This document shows positions 16,702 to 25,527 of a stretch of DNA of 64,000 bases, piece by piece. Made by a program: the position numbers and the translations under genes. The notes beneath the pieces are model-generated. The model did no database searches, had not been told where the DNA came from, and saw only the letters and a list, made by a program, of their open reading frames with translations. The stretch is taken from NCBI RefSeq assembly GCF_016107285.1, contig NZ_RCVQ01000003.1:62001-126000 (forward strand), written 5' to 3'. The DNA is from Roseomonas sp. KE0001. Its GTDB lineage: Bacteria; Pseudomonadota; Alphaproteobacteria; Acetobacterales; Acetobacteraceae. Position 1 is the first letter of the stretch, and each line of letters opens with the position of its first letter.

Positions 16702-18072
16702 ATGGCCGCTCCGCTCCCCGCCCCCGATCCCGCCTCCGACCCCTCCTTCGCCGAGCTGATCGCGGCGAGGCCCGCCCTCTCCGCCCATGCGATGGACGGC
16801 CTGATGCTGGAGGAGGTGCCGCTCGCCCGCATCGCCGCCGAGGCCGGCACGCCTGTCTGGGTCTATTCCGCCGGCACGCTGCGCCGCCGCTACCGCGCGC
16901 TGCGCGCCGCGCTGGAGGGCGCCGGATTGCGCGCCGGCATCCATTACGCCACCAAGGCGAACGACAACCAGGCGGTGCTGCGGGTGCTGGCCGCCGAGGG
17001 GGCCGGGGCGGACATCGTCAGCGCCGGCGAGCTGCGCGCCACCCTGGCCGCCGGCATCCCGGCCTCGGCCACGGTCTTCTCCGGCGTCGGCAAGACGGCG
17101 GAGGAGATCCGCTTCGCGCTCGGGCAGGGCATCTACCAGCTGAACGCCGAGAGCGCCGAGGAGATCGCCATGATCTCCGCCATCGCCGAGGGCATGGGGC
17201 TGCGCGCCCCGGTGGCGCTGCGGGTCAATCCCGATGTCGATGCCCGCACCCATGCCAAGATCACCACCGGCAAGGCGGACAACAAGTTCGGCATCGCCTA
17301 TGAGGACGCGGCCGGGCTCTATGCCCGCATGGCGGCGCTGCCCGGCATCCGGCCGATCGGCATCGCCACCCATATCGGCAGCCAGATCACCGAGGGCATG
17401 GCGGCCTATCGCGCCGCCTATGCCCGGCTTGCCGAGATGATCCGTGGCTTCCGCGCCGCCGGCCTGCCGGTCGAGCGCGTCGATTGCGGCGGCGGGCTCG
17501 GCATCCCCTATCGCGACGAGCCGGCGCCCTCGCCCGAGGCCCTGGCCGGCGTCATCCGGGCGACGCTGGGCGATCTCGGCCTGCCGGTGATGCTGGAGCC
17601 GGGCCGCTGGATCGCCGGCCCGGCCGGGCTGCTGCTGGCCTCGGTGGTGCTGCAGAAGCAGGGGCGGGGACGGCGCTTCCTGGTGCTGGACGCCGCCATG
17701 AACGACCTGATCCGCCCCGCCATGTACGAGGCCTGGCACGGGCTCCTGCCGGTCTCGCCCCGCCGGTTGCAGGCGGCGCTGGCGCCCGCCGATATCGTCG
17801 GCCCGGTCTGCGAGAGCGGCGACACCTTCGCCCGTGACCGCGCCATGCCCGACATGGCCCCTGCGGATTTGGTCGCATTCCTGGACGCGGGTGCCTATGG
17901 TGCGGTCATGAGCAGCACCTACAACGCCCGCCCCCTGGCGGCCGAAGTGCTGGTGGATGGCACCCGCTTCGCCACCGTGCGCGCGCGCCAGACGCATGAG
18001 GATCTGCTGGCGCGGCAGCGCGTTCCCGAATGGCTGGCGGCCGCGCCGGCCGGGGGATCCCCCCCCGCATGA
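16702..18072 (+). CDS. lysA: Diaminopimelate decarboxylase
   Basis: A 456-residue fold-III PLP enzyme that decarboxylates meso-diaminopimelate to L-lysine, the last step of lysine synthesis. The PLP lysine lies in HYATKAN. The glycine loop DCGGGLGIPY, the substrate-binding MLEPGRWI, the dimer-contributed CESGDTFA and the C-terminal GAYGAVMSSTYNARP are all present. An open frame continues upstream to 16354, but the ATG at 16702 is preferred because homology starts shortly after it. The stop overlaps the next gene as ATGA. Confidence 0.95.
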   Translation: MAAPLPAPDPASDPSFAELIAARPALSAHAMDGLMLEEVPLARIAAEAGTPVWVYSAGTLRRRYRALRAALEGAGLRAGIHYATKANDNQAVLRVLAAEGAGADIVSAGELRATLAAGIPASATVFSGVGKTAEEIRFALGQGIYQLNAESAEEIAMISAIAEGMGLRAPVALRVNPDVDARTHAKITTGKADNKFGIAYEDAAGLYARMAALPGIRPIGIATHIGSQITEGMAAYRAAYARLAEMIRGFRAAGLPVERVDCGGGLGIPYRDEPAPSPEALAGVIRATLGDLGLPVMLEPGRWIAGPAGLLLASVVLQKQGRGRRFLVLDAAMNDLIRPAMYEAWHGLLPVSPRRLQAALAPADIVGPVCESGDTFARDRAMPDMAPADLVAFLDAGAYGAVMSSTYNARPLAAEVLVDGTRFATVRARQTHEDLLARQRVPEWLAAAPAGGSPPA

Positions 18073-20651
18073 CGCCGCCGCGCGATCCGCTGGCCCGGCG
18101 CCTCGCGCGCGGGCGGTGGCTCGCGCGGGTCGCCCTGGCCTGGGAGGCGCTCTGGCCACGGCTCTGGCCGGCGCTCGGCGTCGCGGGCCTGTTCCTCATC
18201 CTGGCTTTGGCGGGGCTGTTCCTTCACCTGCCGCCCTGGCTGCATGTCGCGCTTCTCGCCGGCTTCGCCCTGGCGCTGGGGCTGGCCGCCTGGCGCGGCG
18301 CGCGCGGCTTCCGCCTGCCTGGCGCGGCGGCGGCCGAGCGGCGCATCGAGACCGCCTCGGGCCTGCGGCACCGGCCGATCTCCACCCTGCGCGACCACGC
18401 CGTGAGCCAGGATCCGGCGGCACAGGCCCTCTGGCGCGCGCACCAGCGCCGCGCGCTCGCGGGGCTGGACCGGCTGCGGGTCGGGGCACCGCGCCCCAAC
18501 CTCGCCGCGCGCGACCCTCGCGCGCTCCGGCTCGGGCTGCTGGTCGGCCTCTTCGCCGCCGTCGCCGTCGCCGGGGGCGAGGCCGGGGAGCGGCTCCGCC
18601 GCGCCGTCTGGCCCAGCCTCCAGGCCGCCACGCCCATGGCGCCGGCGCTGCGGCTCGAAGCCTGGGTGACGCCGCCGGCCTATACCGGCGCCGCGCCGCT
18701 GTTCCTGGACCCGGCCGGCGGCGCGCTCTCCGTCCCGCAGGGCAGCCGGCTCCAGATCGCGCTGTCCGGCGGGCGCGGCGGCGTGCCCGAATGGCAGGGC
18801 AACGGCCCGGCCGAGCCCCTGCGCACGCTGGAGCCGGGCAGCTTCGCCGCCGAGACGGTGCTGCAGCAGGGCACGCGCATCCTGCTGCGGCGCGACGGGC
18901 GGGAGCTGGCCGCCTGGAGCTTCGGCGTGCAGGCCGACGCGCCGCCCACCGCCGCCTTCGCCGAGCCGCCGGGGCCGGCCCCGCGCGGCCTGGCCCTGCG
19001 CCTGCCCTGGCGCGCCGAGGATGACTGGGGCATCGCCGCGATGCAGGCGGAGATCCGCCTCGCCGCCCGCGCCGATGCCGCGCCGCTGCGCCTCGACCTG
19101 GCACTGACCGGCGGCAATCCGCGGCAGCCGCGCGGCCTCGCGCAGCCGGACCTGTCCGCCCATCCCTGGGCCGGGCTGCCTGTGCGGCTGCGCCTCCTGG
19201 CGCGCGACGGGGCCGGGCAGGAGGGGGTTTCCGAGACGGTGCTGGTCACCCTGCCGGAGCGCGTCTTCAACCATCCTGTCGCCCGGCAGCTCGTGGCCCT
19301 GCGCAAATCCCTCTCGCTCGACCCCCTGGCGCGCGACGCCGTGCGGCGCGGCCTCGACGACCTGGCCGCCGCGCCCGAGGCCTTCGAGCATGACCTGACC
19401 ACCTTCCTGGCGCTGCGCGTCGCCCGCTTCCGCCTGCTGCGCGACCGCCGCCCCGAGGGGGTGGAGGAAGCCCAGGCGCTGATGTGGCAGACCGCCTTGG
19501 CGCTGGAGGAAGGCCGGACCGACCGCACGGCCCGCGCCCTGGCCGAGGCGCGCGAGGCGCTGCGCGAGGCCCTGGCCGAGGCCGAGCGCACGCCGCCGGA
19601 CGCGGCGGGCCGGGCCGAGCTGGAACGCCGGGTGCAGGAGCTGCGCGAGGCCGTCCAGCGCCATCTCGAGGCCCTGGCCGAACGCCTGCGGCAGGAGAAT
19701 GCCGAGGTCCAGCCGATCGAGCCCGGGCAGCGGATGATGGACCAGCAGGAGCTCGATCGCCGCACCGAGCGGATGGAGCAGTCGGCCCGCGAGGGGCGCA
19801 CCGACCAGTTGCAGCAGGAGCTGGCCGAACTCGAGCGGATGCTGGACGCGCTCCAGCAGGGCCGCGTCGCCCGCGCCGAGGGTGGCGACCCGCAGCGCCA
19901 GCAGCAGCGCCAGCGTGGCCAGCAGCAGACGGGGGCGGTGCAGGACATGGTGCGGCGCCAGGGCGAGATGCTCGACCGGAGCCATCAGCGCGGCGAGGCC
20001 GCCCAGGGCGAGGCGCAACGGCCCGGCCGCCGGAACCAGCCGCAGGCGCGCCCGCAGCCTTCGCCGGGCCAGCGGGACGGAGAGGCCCGGCCCCGGCAGG
20101 ACGCTCAACCGGACGCCCAACAGGACGCCCGGCAGCAGCGCGCCCTGCGCCGCGCCCTGGGCGAGCTGATGCAGCAGTTCGGCGACCTGACCGGCGAGAT
20201 TCCCGAGGCGCTGGGCCGCGCCGATCAGGCGATGCGGCAGGCGCAGGAGGCGCTGGGCCAGGGTGGCGACCCGAGCGCGCATCAGCAGCAGGCCATCCGC
20301 GAGCTGCAGGAAGGCGGGCGGCAGATGGCCGAGACCATGCAGCGCCAGTTCGGCCAGGGGCAGCAGGGCGAGGGGGAAGGGCCGGGCGAGGGCCAGGGCA
20401 ACCCTGGCCAGGCCGAGGGCGGCCAGGGCCAGGACCGCATGACCGGGCAGAACCAGGGCCGCGACCCCCTGGGCCGCCCCTCCCGCGAGGCGCCCGGCGC
20501 CAATGACCAGGGCAGCGACACCCGGGTGCCGCAGGAGGCGGAGATGCTGCGCAGCCGCCGCATCCAGGAGGAGCTGCGCCGGCGCGGCGCGGACCGCGAG
20601 CGGCCGGCCACCGAGCTGGACTACATCGAGCGGCTGCTGAAGTCCTTCTGA
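18069..20651 (+). CDS. TIGR02302/DUF4175 family membrane protein
   Basis: An 860-residue protein of the TIGR02302 (DUF4175) family, almost confined to Alphaproteobacteria and of unknown function. The N-terminus has two TM helices (about 39-58 and 62-77), a third near 155-175, and then a beta-rich region (EAWVTPPAYTG motif). The C-terminal half is alpha-helical and very rich in Gln, Glu, Arg and Gly, with coiled-coil-like stretches and a disordered RPGRRNQPQARPQ segment. The start ATG overlaps the lysA stop, so it is coupled to lysA, as often seen. It may be a cell-envelope scaffold, but this is a guess. Confidence 0.88.
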   Translation: MTPPRDPLARRLARGRWLARVALAWEALWPRLWPALGVAGLFLILALAGLFLHLPPWLHVALLAGFALALGLAAWRGARGFRLPGAAAAERRIETASGLRHRPISTLRDHAVSQDPAAQALWRAHQRRALAGLDRLRVGAPRPNLAARDPRALRLGLLVGLFAAVAVAGGEAGERLRRAVWPSLQAATPMAPALRLEAWVTPPAYTGAAPLFLDPAGGALSVPQGSRLQIALSGGRGGVPEWQGNGPAEPLRTLEPGSFAAETVLQQGTRILLRRDGRELAAWSFGVQADAPPTAAFAEPPGPAPRGLALRLPWRAEDDWGIAAMQAEIRLAARADAAPLRLDLALTGGNPRQPRGLAQPDLSAHPWAGLPVRLRLLARDGAGQEGVSETVLVTLPERVFNHPVARQLVALRKSLSLDPLARDAVRRGLDDLAAAPEAFEHDLTTFLALRVARFRLLRDRRPEGVEEAQALMWQTALALEEGRTDRTARALAEAREALREALAEAERTPPDAAGRAELERRVQELREAVQRHLEALAERLRQENAEVQPIEPGQRMMDQQELDRRTERMEQSAREGRTDQLQQELAELERMLDALQQGRVARAEGGDPQRQQQRQRGQQQTGAVQDMVRRQGEMLDRSHQRGEAAQGEAQRPGRRNQPQARPQPSPGQRDGEARPRQDAQPDAQQDARQQRALRRALGELMQQFGDLTGEIPEALGRADQAMRQAQEALGQGGDPSAHQQQAIRELQEGGRQMAETMQRQFGQGQQGEGEGPGEGQGNPGQAEGGQGQDRMTGQNQGRDPLGRPSREAPGANDQGSDTRVPQEAEMLRSRRIQEELRRRGADRERPATELDYIERLLKSF

Positions 20652-20676
20652 GGCCCGCCCGCGGGGCGGAACTCAG
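20648..20676. terminator. Symmetric bidirectional terminator
   Basis: An interrupted palindrome is built from CTGAG (20648-20652), CCGCCC (20655-20660), loop GCG, GGGCGG (20664-20669) and CTCAG (20672-20676). It lies exactly between the convergent TIGR02302 and DUF2125 genes and contains both stop codons. The symmetry fits a shared terminator stem for both strands. There is no T-tract. Confidence 0.55.
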
Positions 20677-21728
20677 TCCCAGGCCAGAGGAGGCAGGCGC
20701 AGCAGCGGAATGCGGGCGGCGGTGAGCCGGCCCTGTTCCAGCGTGACCGGGACCTCGAGCTGCGGCGGGCCGCCTGCCGCCCCCGGGCGTTGCAGCATCG
20801 GCAGCAGGCTCCGCGCCAGGCCGGCATTGCGCGGATCGATCACGCCGGCCCGCAGCAACGCCTCCAGCACCAGGTCGGGATTGAACAGCCGCAGCGTGCC
20901 GGCACCCACCGGCTGCAGTCCGCCATCCAGCGCCAGCGTGGCGGCCGCGCTGGCAGCGACCGCGCCGGCGCGCAGCGTCAGGGCCCGCAGTTCCAGGGTC
21001 CCGCCGGCGTCGCGCCATGCCGCCGCCCGCTGTGCCGGCGGCGCGGCGGTAAACAGCCCGCCGGGCAGAGGGCCGTTCAACGCGGCGTCCAGCGTGGCCG
21101 TATCGACGCGGCCTCCGGGAAGCAGGCCGCCGGTGGCGCCCGGCAGGCTCAGCCCCCGCAGCGCGGCGGTCAGCACCAGGCCCGGCCCGCCAGGGGAAGT
21201 GTCCTGGCCGTCGATCCGGGCCTCCAGCGCGTCCAGCCCCATGCCCTGCTCCGCGCCGGGCGCGCCGCCGAGCCGGAGTCCCGCGCCGCGCAGCGTGACC
21301 CCGGCGGGCGGTCCGGACCCGGCCAGCGGCAGATCGGCCGTCAGGCTTTCCGCGGTGAAGGGCCAGTCCCACCCGGCCCGGTACAGGACGTGCCGGCCTT
21401 CCGCCGCGATATGCAGCAGACCGGGATCGGTCGGGCGGAGGCTGAGCTCCGCCCGCTCCGTCCGCCAGCCGAAGCCGGAGGGCGGTGTCAAAGCGAGATC
21501 CGGCAGGATGAGCGTGGCCAGGAACGGCCAGCCTCCGGCCCTGGGGGTGCCATGCGTCACCTGCCAGCCCTGGGCGCGGCGCCCCTCGGCCCAATCCTGG
21601 AAGCCTGCCTCCAGCCGGCCCGTCACATGGTGCCAGACCAGGGCATGGCCGGCCGCCAGCACGCCGGCCAGCAGGAGGAACCAGAGGAGGAGCCGGCGGT
21701 GGCGGGCGGGGCGCGGAACGGTACTCAC
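20673..21728 (-). CDS. DUF2125 protein
   Basis: A 351-residue protein with a single N-terminal TM or signal-anchor helix (residues about 12-30: LLLWFLLLAGVLAAGHALVW). A long beta-rich DUF2125 domain follows, with the family opening DWAEGRRAQGWQVTHGTPRA and GWPF. DUF2125 proteins are alphaproteobacterial, probably periplasmic, and functionally uncharacterised. The start is GTG. A TATATC hexamer lies only about 9 bases upstream, with no ribosome-binding site between, which might mean a leaderless transcript. It converges on the lysA-TIGR02302 unit. Confidence 0.85.
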   Translation of the reverse strand: MSTVPRPARHRRLLLWFLLLAGVLAAGHALVWHHVTGRLEAGFQDWAEGRRAQGWQVTHGTPRAGGWPFLATLILPDLALTPPSGFGWRTERAELSLRPTDPGLLHIAAEGRHVLYRAGWDWPFTAESLTADLPLAGSGPPAGVTLRGAGLRLGGAPGAEQGMGLDALEARIDGQDTSPGGPGLVLTAALRGLSLPGATGGLLPGGRVDTATLDAALNGPLPGGLFTAAPPAQRAAAWRDAGGTLELRALTLRAGAVAASAAATLALDGGLQPVGAGTLRLFNPDLVLEALLRAGVIDPRNAGLARSLLPMLQRPGAAGGPPQLEVPVTLEQGRLTAARIPLLRLPPLAWD

Positions 21729-21832
21729 CGGTACGATATAGGGGCGGTCAGAGGCGGCGGGAACGGTGCCGGGGCGCGGCCTCTCCGGGGACAGGCCGGG
21801 TGGAAAAAGGGAAGGGGGCCCGGCGGCTCGCC

Positions 21833-22111
21833 GAGTCGCGATTGAGGAATCAAGGTGCCGTACAGCTTTTCCGCAGAGTTATCCACAGAACGGGGGCGGT
21901 GGCCTTGGCATAACTCGCGGGAATCCGCCAGATTTTGGAGGGTTCGCTGAAAGTATGAGATTTTTCAGTATCTTATTGCAGAGAGCCGGGCCGGACATCG
22001 GGCCGCCGAGGATGTGCGCAGCAAAAAACGCTGGAGGCTGAGAGGCTTATTTGCCGTCATTCGGCGGCCCGCGCAGCCCTCCGGGCGGTTCATCCCACAG
22101 AATTATCCACA
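21833..22111. other. Candidate replication origin (DnaA boxes, AT-rich)
   Basis: This is the 361-base gene-poor gap between DUF2125 and plsC, extending into the plsC 3' end. It contains two perfect DnaA boxes TTATCCACA on the plus strand (21879-21887 and 22103-22111) and a weaker TTTTCCGCA at 21867-21875. Three GANTC methylation sites fall within 93 bases (21833, 21847, 21921). An AT-rich stretch at about 21957-21985 carries the hairpin CTGAAA/TTTCAG. Each item is uncommon in such GC-rich DNA. Together they resemble an alphaproteobacterial oriC or another DnaA-controlled site. No dnaA, parAB or gidA gene is adjacent. Confidence 0.4.
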
Positions 22112-22899
22112 AGCTCTCCCCTTTGGGGCGAGAAGCCCTGCAGGGCGGCCAGCCTGTCGCTCTCCGTCTCGATCGCATCGGTCAGCCGGGCGATGAGCTG
22201 GGCCCGCGACAGGCCGGGGGGCAGGGGCGGCAGGATGGCGACATGGATGGTACCGGGCCATTTGGCGAAGGCGCGCCGGCCCCAGAACAGCCCGCTGTCG
22301 GTGGCGGCCGGCACCACGGGCGCGCCGCTGGCCGAGGCAAGGGCGACGACACCGGGCAGGTAGGGGACGCGCTGTCCCGGCGCGGTGCGGGTGCCCTCGG
22401 GAAAGATGACGATCTGGTCGCCGGCCGCCAGGGCCTGGCTCGCCTGGCGGACCATGCGCTTCAGCGCCGCCGCGCCGCCCGTCCGGTCGACCGCCACCGC
22501 GCCGTAATGCCGCGCCATCCAGCCCCAGGCGGGAATCCGCAGCAGTTCCTGCTTCAGCACATAGACGGGCTCGGGCAGCAGGGCGAGCCAGACGATGGTG
22601 TCGTAGGCCGACTGGTGCTTGGCGGCGATCACCACCGGCCCCTCGGGGAGGTTCTCGCGGCCGGTGACGGCCAGCCGGATGCCGCAGACCACCCGGAGGA
22701 GGAACAGCATCAGCCTCGCCCAGCCCTGCACGTAACGGCGCAACAGGCGGCGCGGCAGCGGCAGGAGCAGGATGCCGCTCAGGCAGCAAAGGGCGGTCAG
22801 GCTGAAGAACAGCGCGTTGAACAGCAGCGAACGCAGGACCACAGCCAGGGGAGGACGCCCGGCGGGACGATGTCCGGGCGGGGGAACGGCTGGCTTCAC
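22090..22899 (-). CDS. plsC: 1-acyl-glycerol-3-phosphate acyltransferase (PlsC-like)
   Basis: A 269-residue PlsC-family acyltransferase, converting lysophosphatidic acid to phosphatidic acid at the membrane. It has an N-terminal hydrophobic helix pair (about 15-42), the acceptor-binding KHQSAYDT (the family usually has NHxSxxD; here KHQSAYD) and the second motif [14 protein letters not shown]. The phosphate-binding motif [11 protein letters not shown] and [10 protein letters not shown] follow. The GTG start at 22899 overlaps the ydcF stop as GTGA. The long upstream open frame is a shadow of ydcF. It is the last gene of the ftsE-ftsX-ydcF-plsC unit, and its 3' end contains a perfect DnaA box. 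Confidence 0.88.
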   Translation of the reverse strand: MKPAVPPPGHRPAGRPPLAVVLRSLLFNALFFSLTALCCLSGILLLPLPRRLLRRYVQGWARLMLFLLRVVCGIRLAVTGRENLPEGPVVIAAKHQSAYDTIVWLALLPEPVYVLKQELLRIPAWGWMARHYGAVAVDRTGGAAALKRMVRQASQALAAGDQIVIFPEGTRTAPGQRVPYLPGVVALASASGAPVVPAATDSGLFWGRRAFAKWPGTIHVAILPPLPPGLSRAQLIARLTDAIETESDRLAALQGFSPQRGELVDNSVG

Positions 22900-23498
22900 G
22901 GACGTGGATTCTCCGGCTTCAGGACGGACAGGCCCAGCATCGCGCCAAGCAGCTTCACATACTCCCGCACCAGGAGGCCGGTGCGGGGCCCCGCGGCCTG
23001 CACCGGATGCGGCACCAGGGTGACGCCCGGCAGCGTCCGGCGCAGCTCCAGCAGGGCTCGCGGCATATGGAAGGCGGCGGTGACGACGCGCAGGGAGTGG
23101 ATCTGCCGCGCCCGGGCCCATTGCGCAACCTCCAGCGCATTGCCGCGCGTCGAGGTCGCCGCATGGCCCAGCGTGGTGCGCTCGGCCAGCGCCTCGGCGG
23201 AGAGGCCGGCGCGCCCCGCCAGCTCCGCCAGGGCCGCGTCGCGGCCGACGCCGGAGACGATCAGCCAGTCTCCCTGCCCCTCCGCCAGCAGGGTGAGGCC
23301 GACGGCCACGCGCTCCGGGCCGCCGGTCAGCACGGCGATGCCGTCGGTCGCGCGGAGCGGCAGCTCGGGCCGCGCCCGACTCTGCCCGGTGAACAGGGCG
23401 AAGCCGCCCAGCAGCAGCAGCGCCAGCAGCAGCGGCGGCCACCACAGCCGGCTCCAGGGCCCGCGGCGGCTGCCATCCGGCAGGACAGGCGGCGTCAT
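22896..23498 (-). CDS. YdcF/DUF218 family protein
   Basis: A 200-residue DUF218 (YdcF/ElyC/SanA) protein with one N-terminal TM helix (about 20-37). A Rossmann-like domain follows, containing [43 protein letters not shown] and [17 protein letters not shown]. Relatives such as ElyC affect envelope polysaccharide or peptidoglycan metabolism, but the reaction is unknown. The start at 23498 gives an ATGA overlap with the ftsX stop and is preferred to the ATG at 23516. It is joined to plsC by GTGA overlap. Confidence 0.85.
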   Translation of the reverse strand: MTPPVLPDGSRRGPWSRLWWPPLLLALLLLGGFALFTGQSRARPELPLRATDGIAVLTGGPERVAVGLTLLAEGQGDWLIVSGVGRDAALAELAGRAGLSAEALAERTTLGHAATSTRGNALEVAQWARARQIHSLRVVTAAFHMPRALLELRRTLPGVTLVPHPVQAAGPRTGLLVREYVKLLGAMLGLSVLKPENPRP

Positions 23499-24358
23499 GG
23501 CAGCCGCTTCAGCCATCGCCGGACACTGAGCTGGGCCGTGGCCCAGCCGATCAGCCCCGCCACCGGGGGCAGCAGGGCGAGGTCGAGCCAGGGCAGGGCC
23601 GCCCAGGGCTGGATGACGCCGCCCGAGAGCGGCGCGGCGAGTCCCGCCAGCCCCGCCAGGGTGGGCACGGCGATGGCCGCCCCCGCCAGCGCCCCGCCCG
23701 CCGCCAGCAGGCCGATGCGGCGCGCGAAGCGACCGGCGATGTCGCCCTGCGTGGCGCCGAGGTCGTGCAGGATCTCGATCGCCTGGCGGCGCGAGGCCAG
23801 TCCGGCCCGCGTCGCCACCGCCACCACGGCGACGGCGACGCCCACCACCAGCGCCAGCACGCTGAGCGCCACCCCCTGCACGCTGCGGGCCAGCGCGGCG
23901 AGGCGCGCCACCCAGATCCCGTGGGCCTCGACCTCCGCGCCCGGCACCGCCGCCGCCAGCTCGCGGGCGATCGGGGCGGGGTCGATCGAGAGGTCGGCCA
24001 GACGCAGCTCCAGCACCAGCGGCAGCGGCAGGGCCGGCACCTCGCCGAGCCAGGGGCGGAGCAGCTCGCGCATGCGCTCGGCATCCACCGGCTCGGCGCT
24101 GGCGACCTGCGGCATGCGGCGCAGCAGCGCCAGGGCATCCTCCATCCGGCTGGCCTGCTCGGGCGGCAGCTGCACGGTCACGGCGGCGGCCGCGCCGTGT
24201 TGCCAGCGGTCCTTCAGGGCCGCGGCGCCGCGGCTTCCGGCCAGCGCCAGCGCCGCCAGCAGCGCCATGGCGGCGACCAGCCCAGGCAGCAGCTTGTCGG
24301 ACAGGGCGCGCTTGAGGCCCAGCGGATCGCGCGAGAAGCGGGTGCGGCGCTCAGCCAT
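23495..24358 (-). CDS. ftsX: Cell division protein FtsX (ABC permease subunit)
   Basis: A 287-residue FtsX-type permease. It has a cytoplasmic N-terminus ([20 protein letters not shown]), a first TM helix (about 25-42), a large extracytoplasmic domain and three C-terminal TM helices. The conserved [20 protein letters not shown] lies between the last helices. With FtsE it transmits a division signal to peptidoglycan hydrolases at the septum. It overlaps ftsE by 8 bases and ydcF by 4, forming a tight operon. The second half has lower similarity to enterobacterial FtsX, as usual in Alphaproteobacteria. Confidence 0.9.
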   Translation of the reverse strand: MAERRTRFSRDPLGLKRALSDKLLPGLVAAMALLAALALAGSRGAAALKDRWQHGAAAAVTVQLPPEQASRMEDALALLRRMPQVASAEPVDAERMRELLRPWLGEVPALPLPLVLELRLADLSIDPAPIARELAAAVPGAEVEAHGIWVARLAALARSVQGVALSVLALVVGVAVAVVAVATRAGLASRRQAIEILHDLGATQGDIAGRFARRIGLLAAGGALAGAAIAVPTLAGLAGLAAPLSGGVIQPWAALPWLDLALLPPVAGLIGWATAQLSVRRWLKRLP

Positions 24359-25025
24359 GATGCACCATCCGGCCGGCCTGCAGGACCAGCGAGGGGGCCG
24401 CGAACTGCGACACCAGATCCTCGCTGTGGGTCGCCACCACCACCGTCGTGCCCAGCCGGTTCATCTGCGTCAGCAGGGCCAGCAGCCGCCGCGCCTGATG
24501 CGAATCGAGATTGCCGGTCGGCTCGTCGGCCACCAGGAGCTGCGGCCGGGTGACGACGGCGCGGGCGATGGCGACACGCTGCTGCTCGCCGCCCGAGAGC
24601 TGCTGCGGCAAGGACATTTCCTTCCCCTGCAGCCCGACCCAGCGCAGCATCTCCGTCACGTCCGGGCGCAGGCTGCCCTCGGAGCGGCCGGTGAGGCGCA
24701 GCGGCAGGGCGACATTGTCGAAGGCCGACAGGTAGGGCAGCAGGCGGAAGTCCTGGAACACCACGCCGATCCGGCGGCGCAGGCGCGGCAGGGCTCCGCG
24801 CCGCGCGCCGCGCACCTCGGTGCCGAGCACCTCCAGGCGCCCGCGCGTCGGCAGCTGCGCCAGATGCATCAGCCGCAGCAGCGAGGACTTGCCGGCGCCC
24901 GAGGCGCCCAGCAGCCAGGTGAAGCTGCCCTCCGGCAGGGTGAAGGTCAGATCGGCCAGGGCCTCCGGCGCCTCCTCCCCGTCAGGGGACGGATAGCGCA
25001 GCCCTACCTCGGTGAAGCGCACCAT
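24351..25025 (-). CDS. ftsE: Cell division ATP-binding protein FtsE
   Basis: A 224-residue ABC ATPase with Walker [10 protein letters not shown], a Q-loop in [19 protein letters not shown] (a typical FtsE region), signature [14 protein letters not shown], Walker [13 protein letters not shown] and switch His in VATHSEDLV. It forms the cytoplasmic half of FtsEX. The frame is open to 25214, but the ATG at 25025 (MVRFTEVGL) matches the family start. The divergent zinc-ribbon gene begins 93 bases away. A TTGACA at 25073-25078 in that gap may be part of its promoter. Confidence 0.93.
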   Translation of the reverse strand: MVRFTEVGLRYPSPDGEEAPEALADLTFTLPEGSFTWLLGASGAGKSSLLRLMHLAQLPTRGRLEVLGTEVRGARRGALPRLRRRIGVVFQDFRLLPYLSAFDNVALPLRLTGRSEGSLRPDVTEMLRWVGLQGKEMSLPQQLSGGEQQRVAIARAVVTRPQLLVADEPTGNLDSHQARRLLALLTQMNRLGTTVVVATHSEDLVSQFAAPSLVLQAGRMVHHG

Positions 25026-25118
25026 GGCGCAGGGGAATGCCATGCCCGGCGCGGGGCGGCTACCCGGCAGAATTGACAAAGGGTTGCAGCGGCACGGCCC
25101 GCCGGTCATAGCGGCGCC

Positions 25119-25499
25119 ATGCGCATCGAATGTCCCCACTGCGCCGCCGCCTATGACGTGCCGGATTCCGCCCTCAGCCCGGGCCGCGAGGTCCGCTGCG
25201 CGCGCTGCGCCCACGACTGGGCGCCGGTTCCCGCCCCACCGCCGCCGCCCGCGCCGCGCCGATCGGCCACCGCGCCGGTGCAGCCCGTGGCCGCCCTCAG
25301 CGTCGGCCAGGCGCCGTCGCGGCCGGAGCCGCTGAAGCTCGCCCGCGAGGCCGCCCCCGACCGGGGCAACCTCGTCCTGGCCTGGATCGCCTCGCTGCTG
25401 CTGGTGGCGGCGGCGCTGGCGGGGCTGTGGGTCTGGCGCGAGGCCCTGGCGGAAGCCTGGCCGCCGCTGGCCCGGCTGTACCGCGCCCTGGGCGCCTGA
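25119..25499 (+). CDS. Zinc-ribbon (MJ0042-type) membrane protein
   Basis: A 126-residue protein that opens with a zinc ribbon, CPHCAAAYDVP and CARCAHDW (two CxxC pairs at residues 5-8 and 27-30). A proline-rich linker follows, then one TM helix near 86-108 (VLAWIASLLLVAAALAGLWV). The ribbon is of the MJ0042/zinc_ribbon_5 type, common in proteins encoded divergently from ftsE in Alphaproteobacteria. Those relatives often carry an additional C-terminal domain, which is missing here, so this may be a short form. Function is unknown. Confidence 0.8.
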   Translation: MRIECPHCAAAYDVPDSALSPGREVRCARCAHDWAPVPAPPPPPAPRRSATAPVQPVAALSVGQAPSRPEPLKLAREAAPDRGNLVLAWIASLLLVAAALAGLWVWREALAEAWPPLARLYRALGA

Positions 25500-25527
25500 G
25501 GCGGACGGGCCCGGCGGGGCGGCTCAG
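25496..25527. terminator. Possible bidirectional terminator
   Basis: CTGAG (25496-25500) and CTCAG (25523-25527) flank an inner GCCC (25509-25512) / GGGC (25517-25520) stem with loop GGCG. It lies between the convergent zinc-ribbon and GH5 genes and includes both stops. The stem is asymmetric and lacks a T-tract, so it is weaker than the one at 20648. Confidence 0.35.

Noticed and set aside
18680-19948. Possible long repeat or CRISPR-like pattern in Arg/Ser-rich frames
   Set aside because: No regularly spaced identical repeats; it is codon-bias periodicity. No CRISPR array was seen anywhere in the window.
17919-20282. 787-residue minus-strand open frame
   Set aside because: Antisense to lysA and TIGR02302; no conserved motifs.
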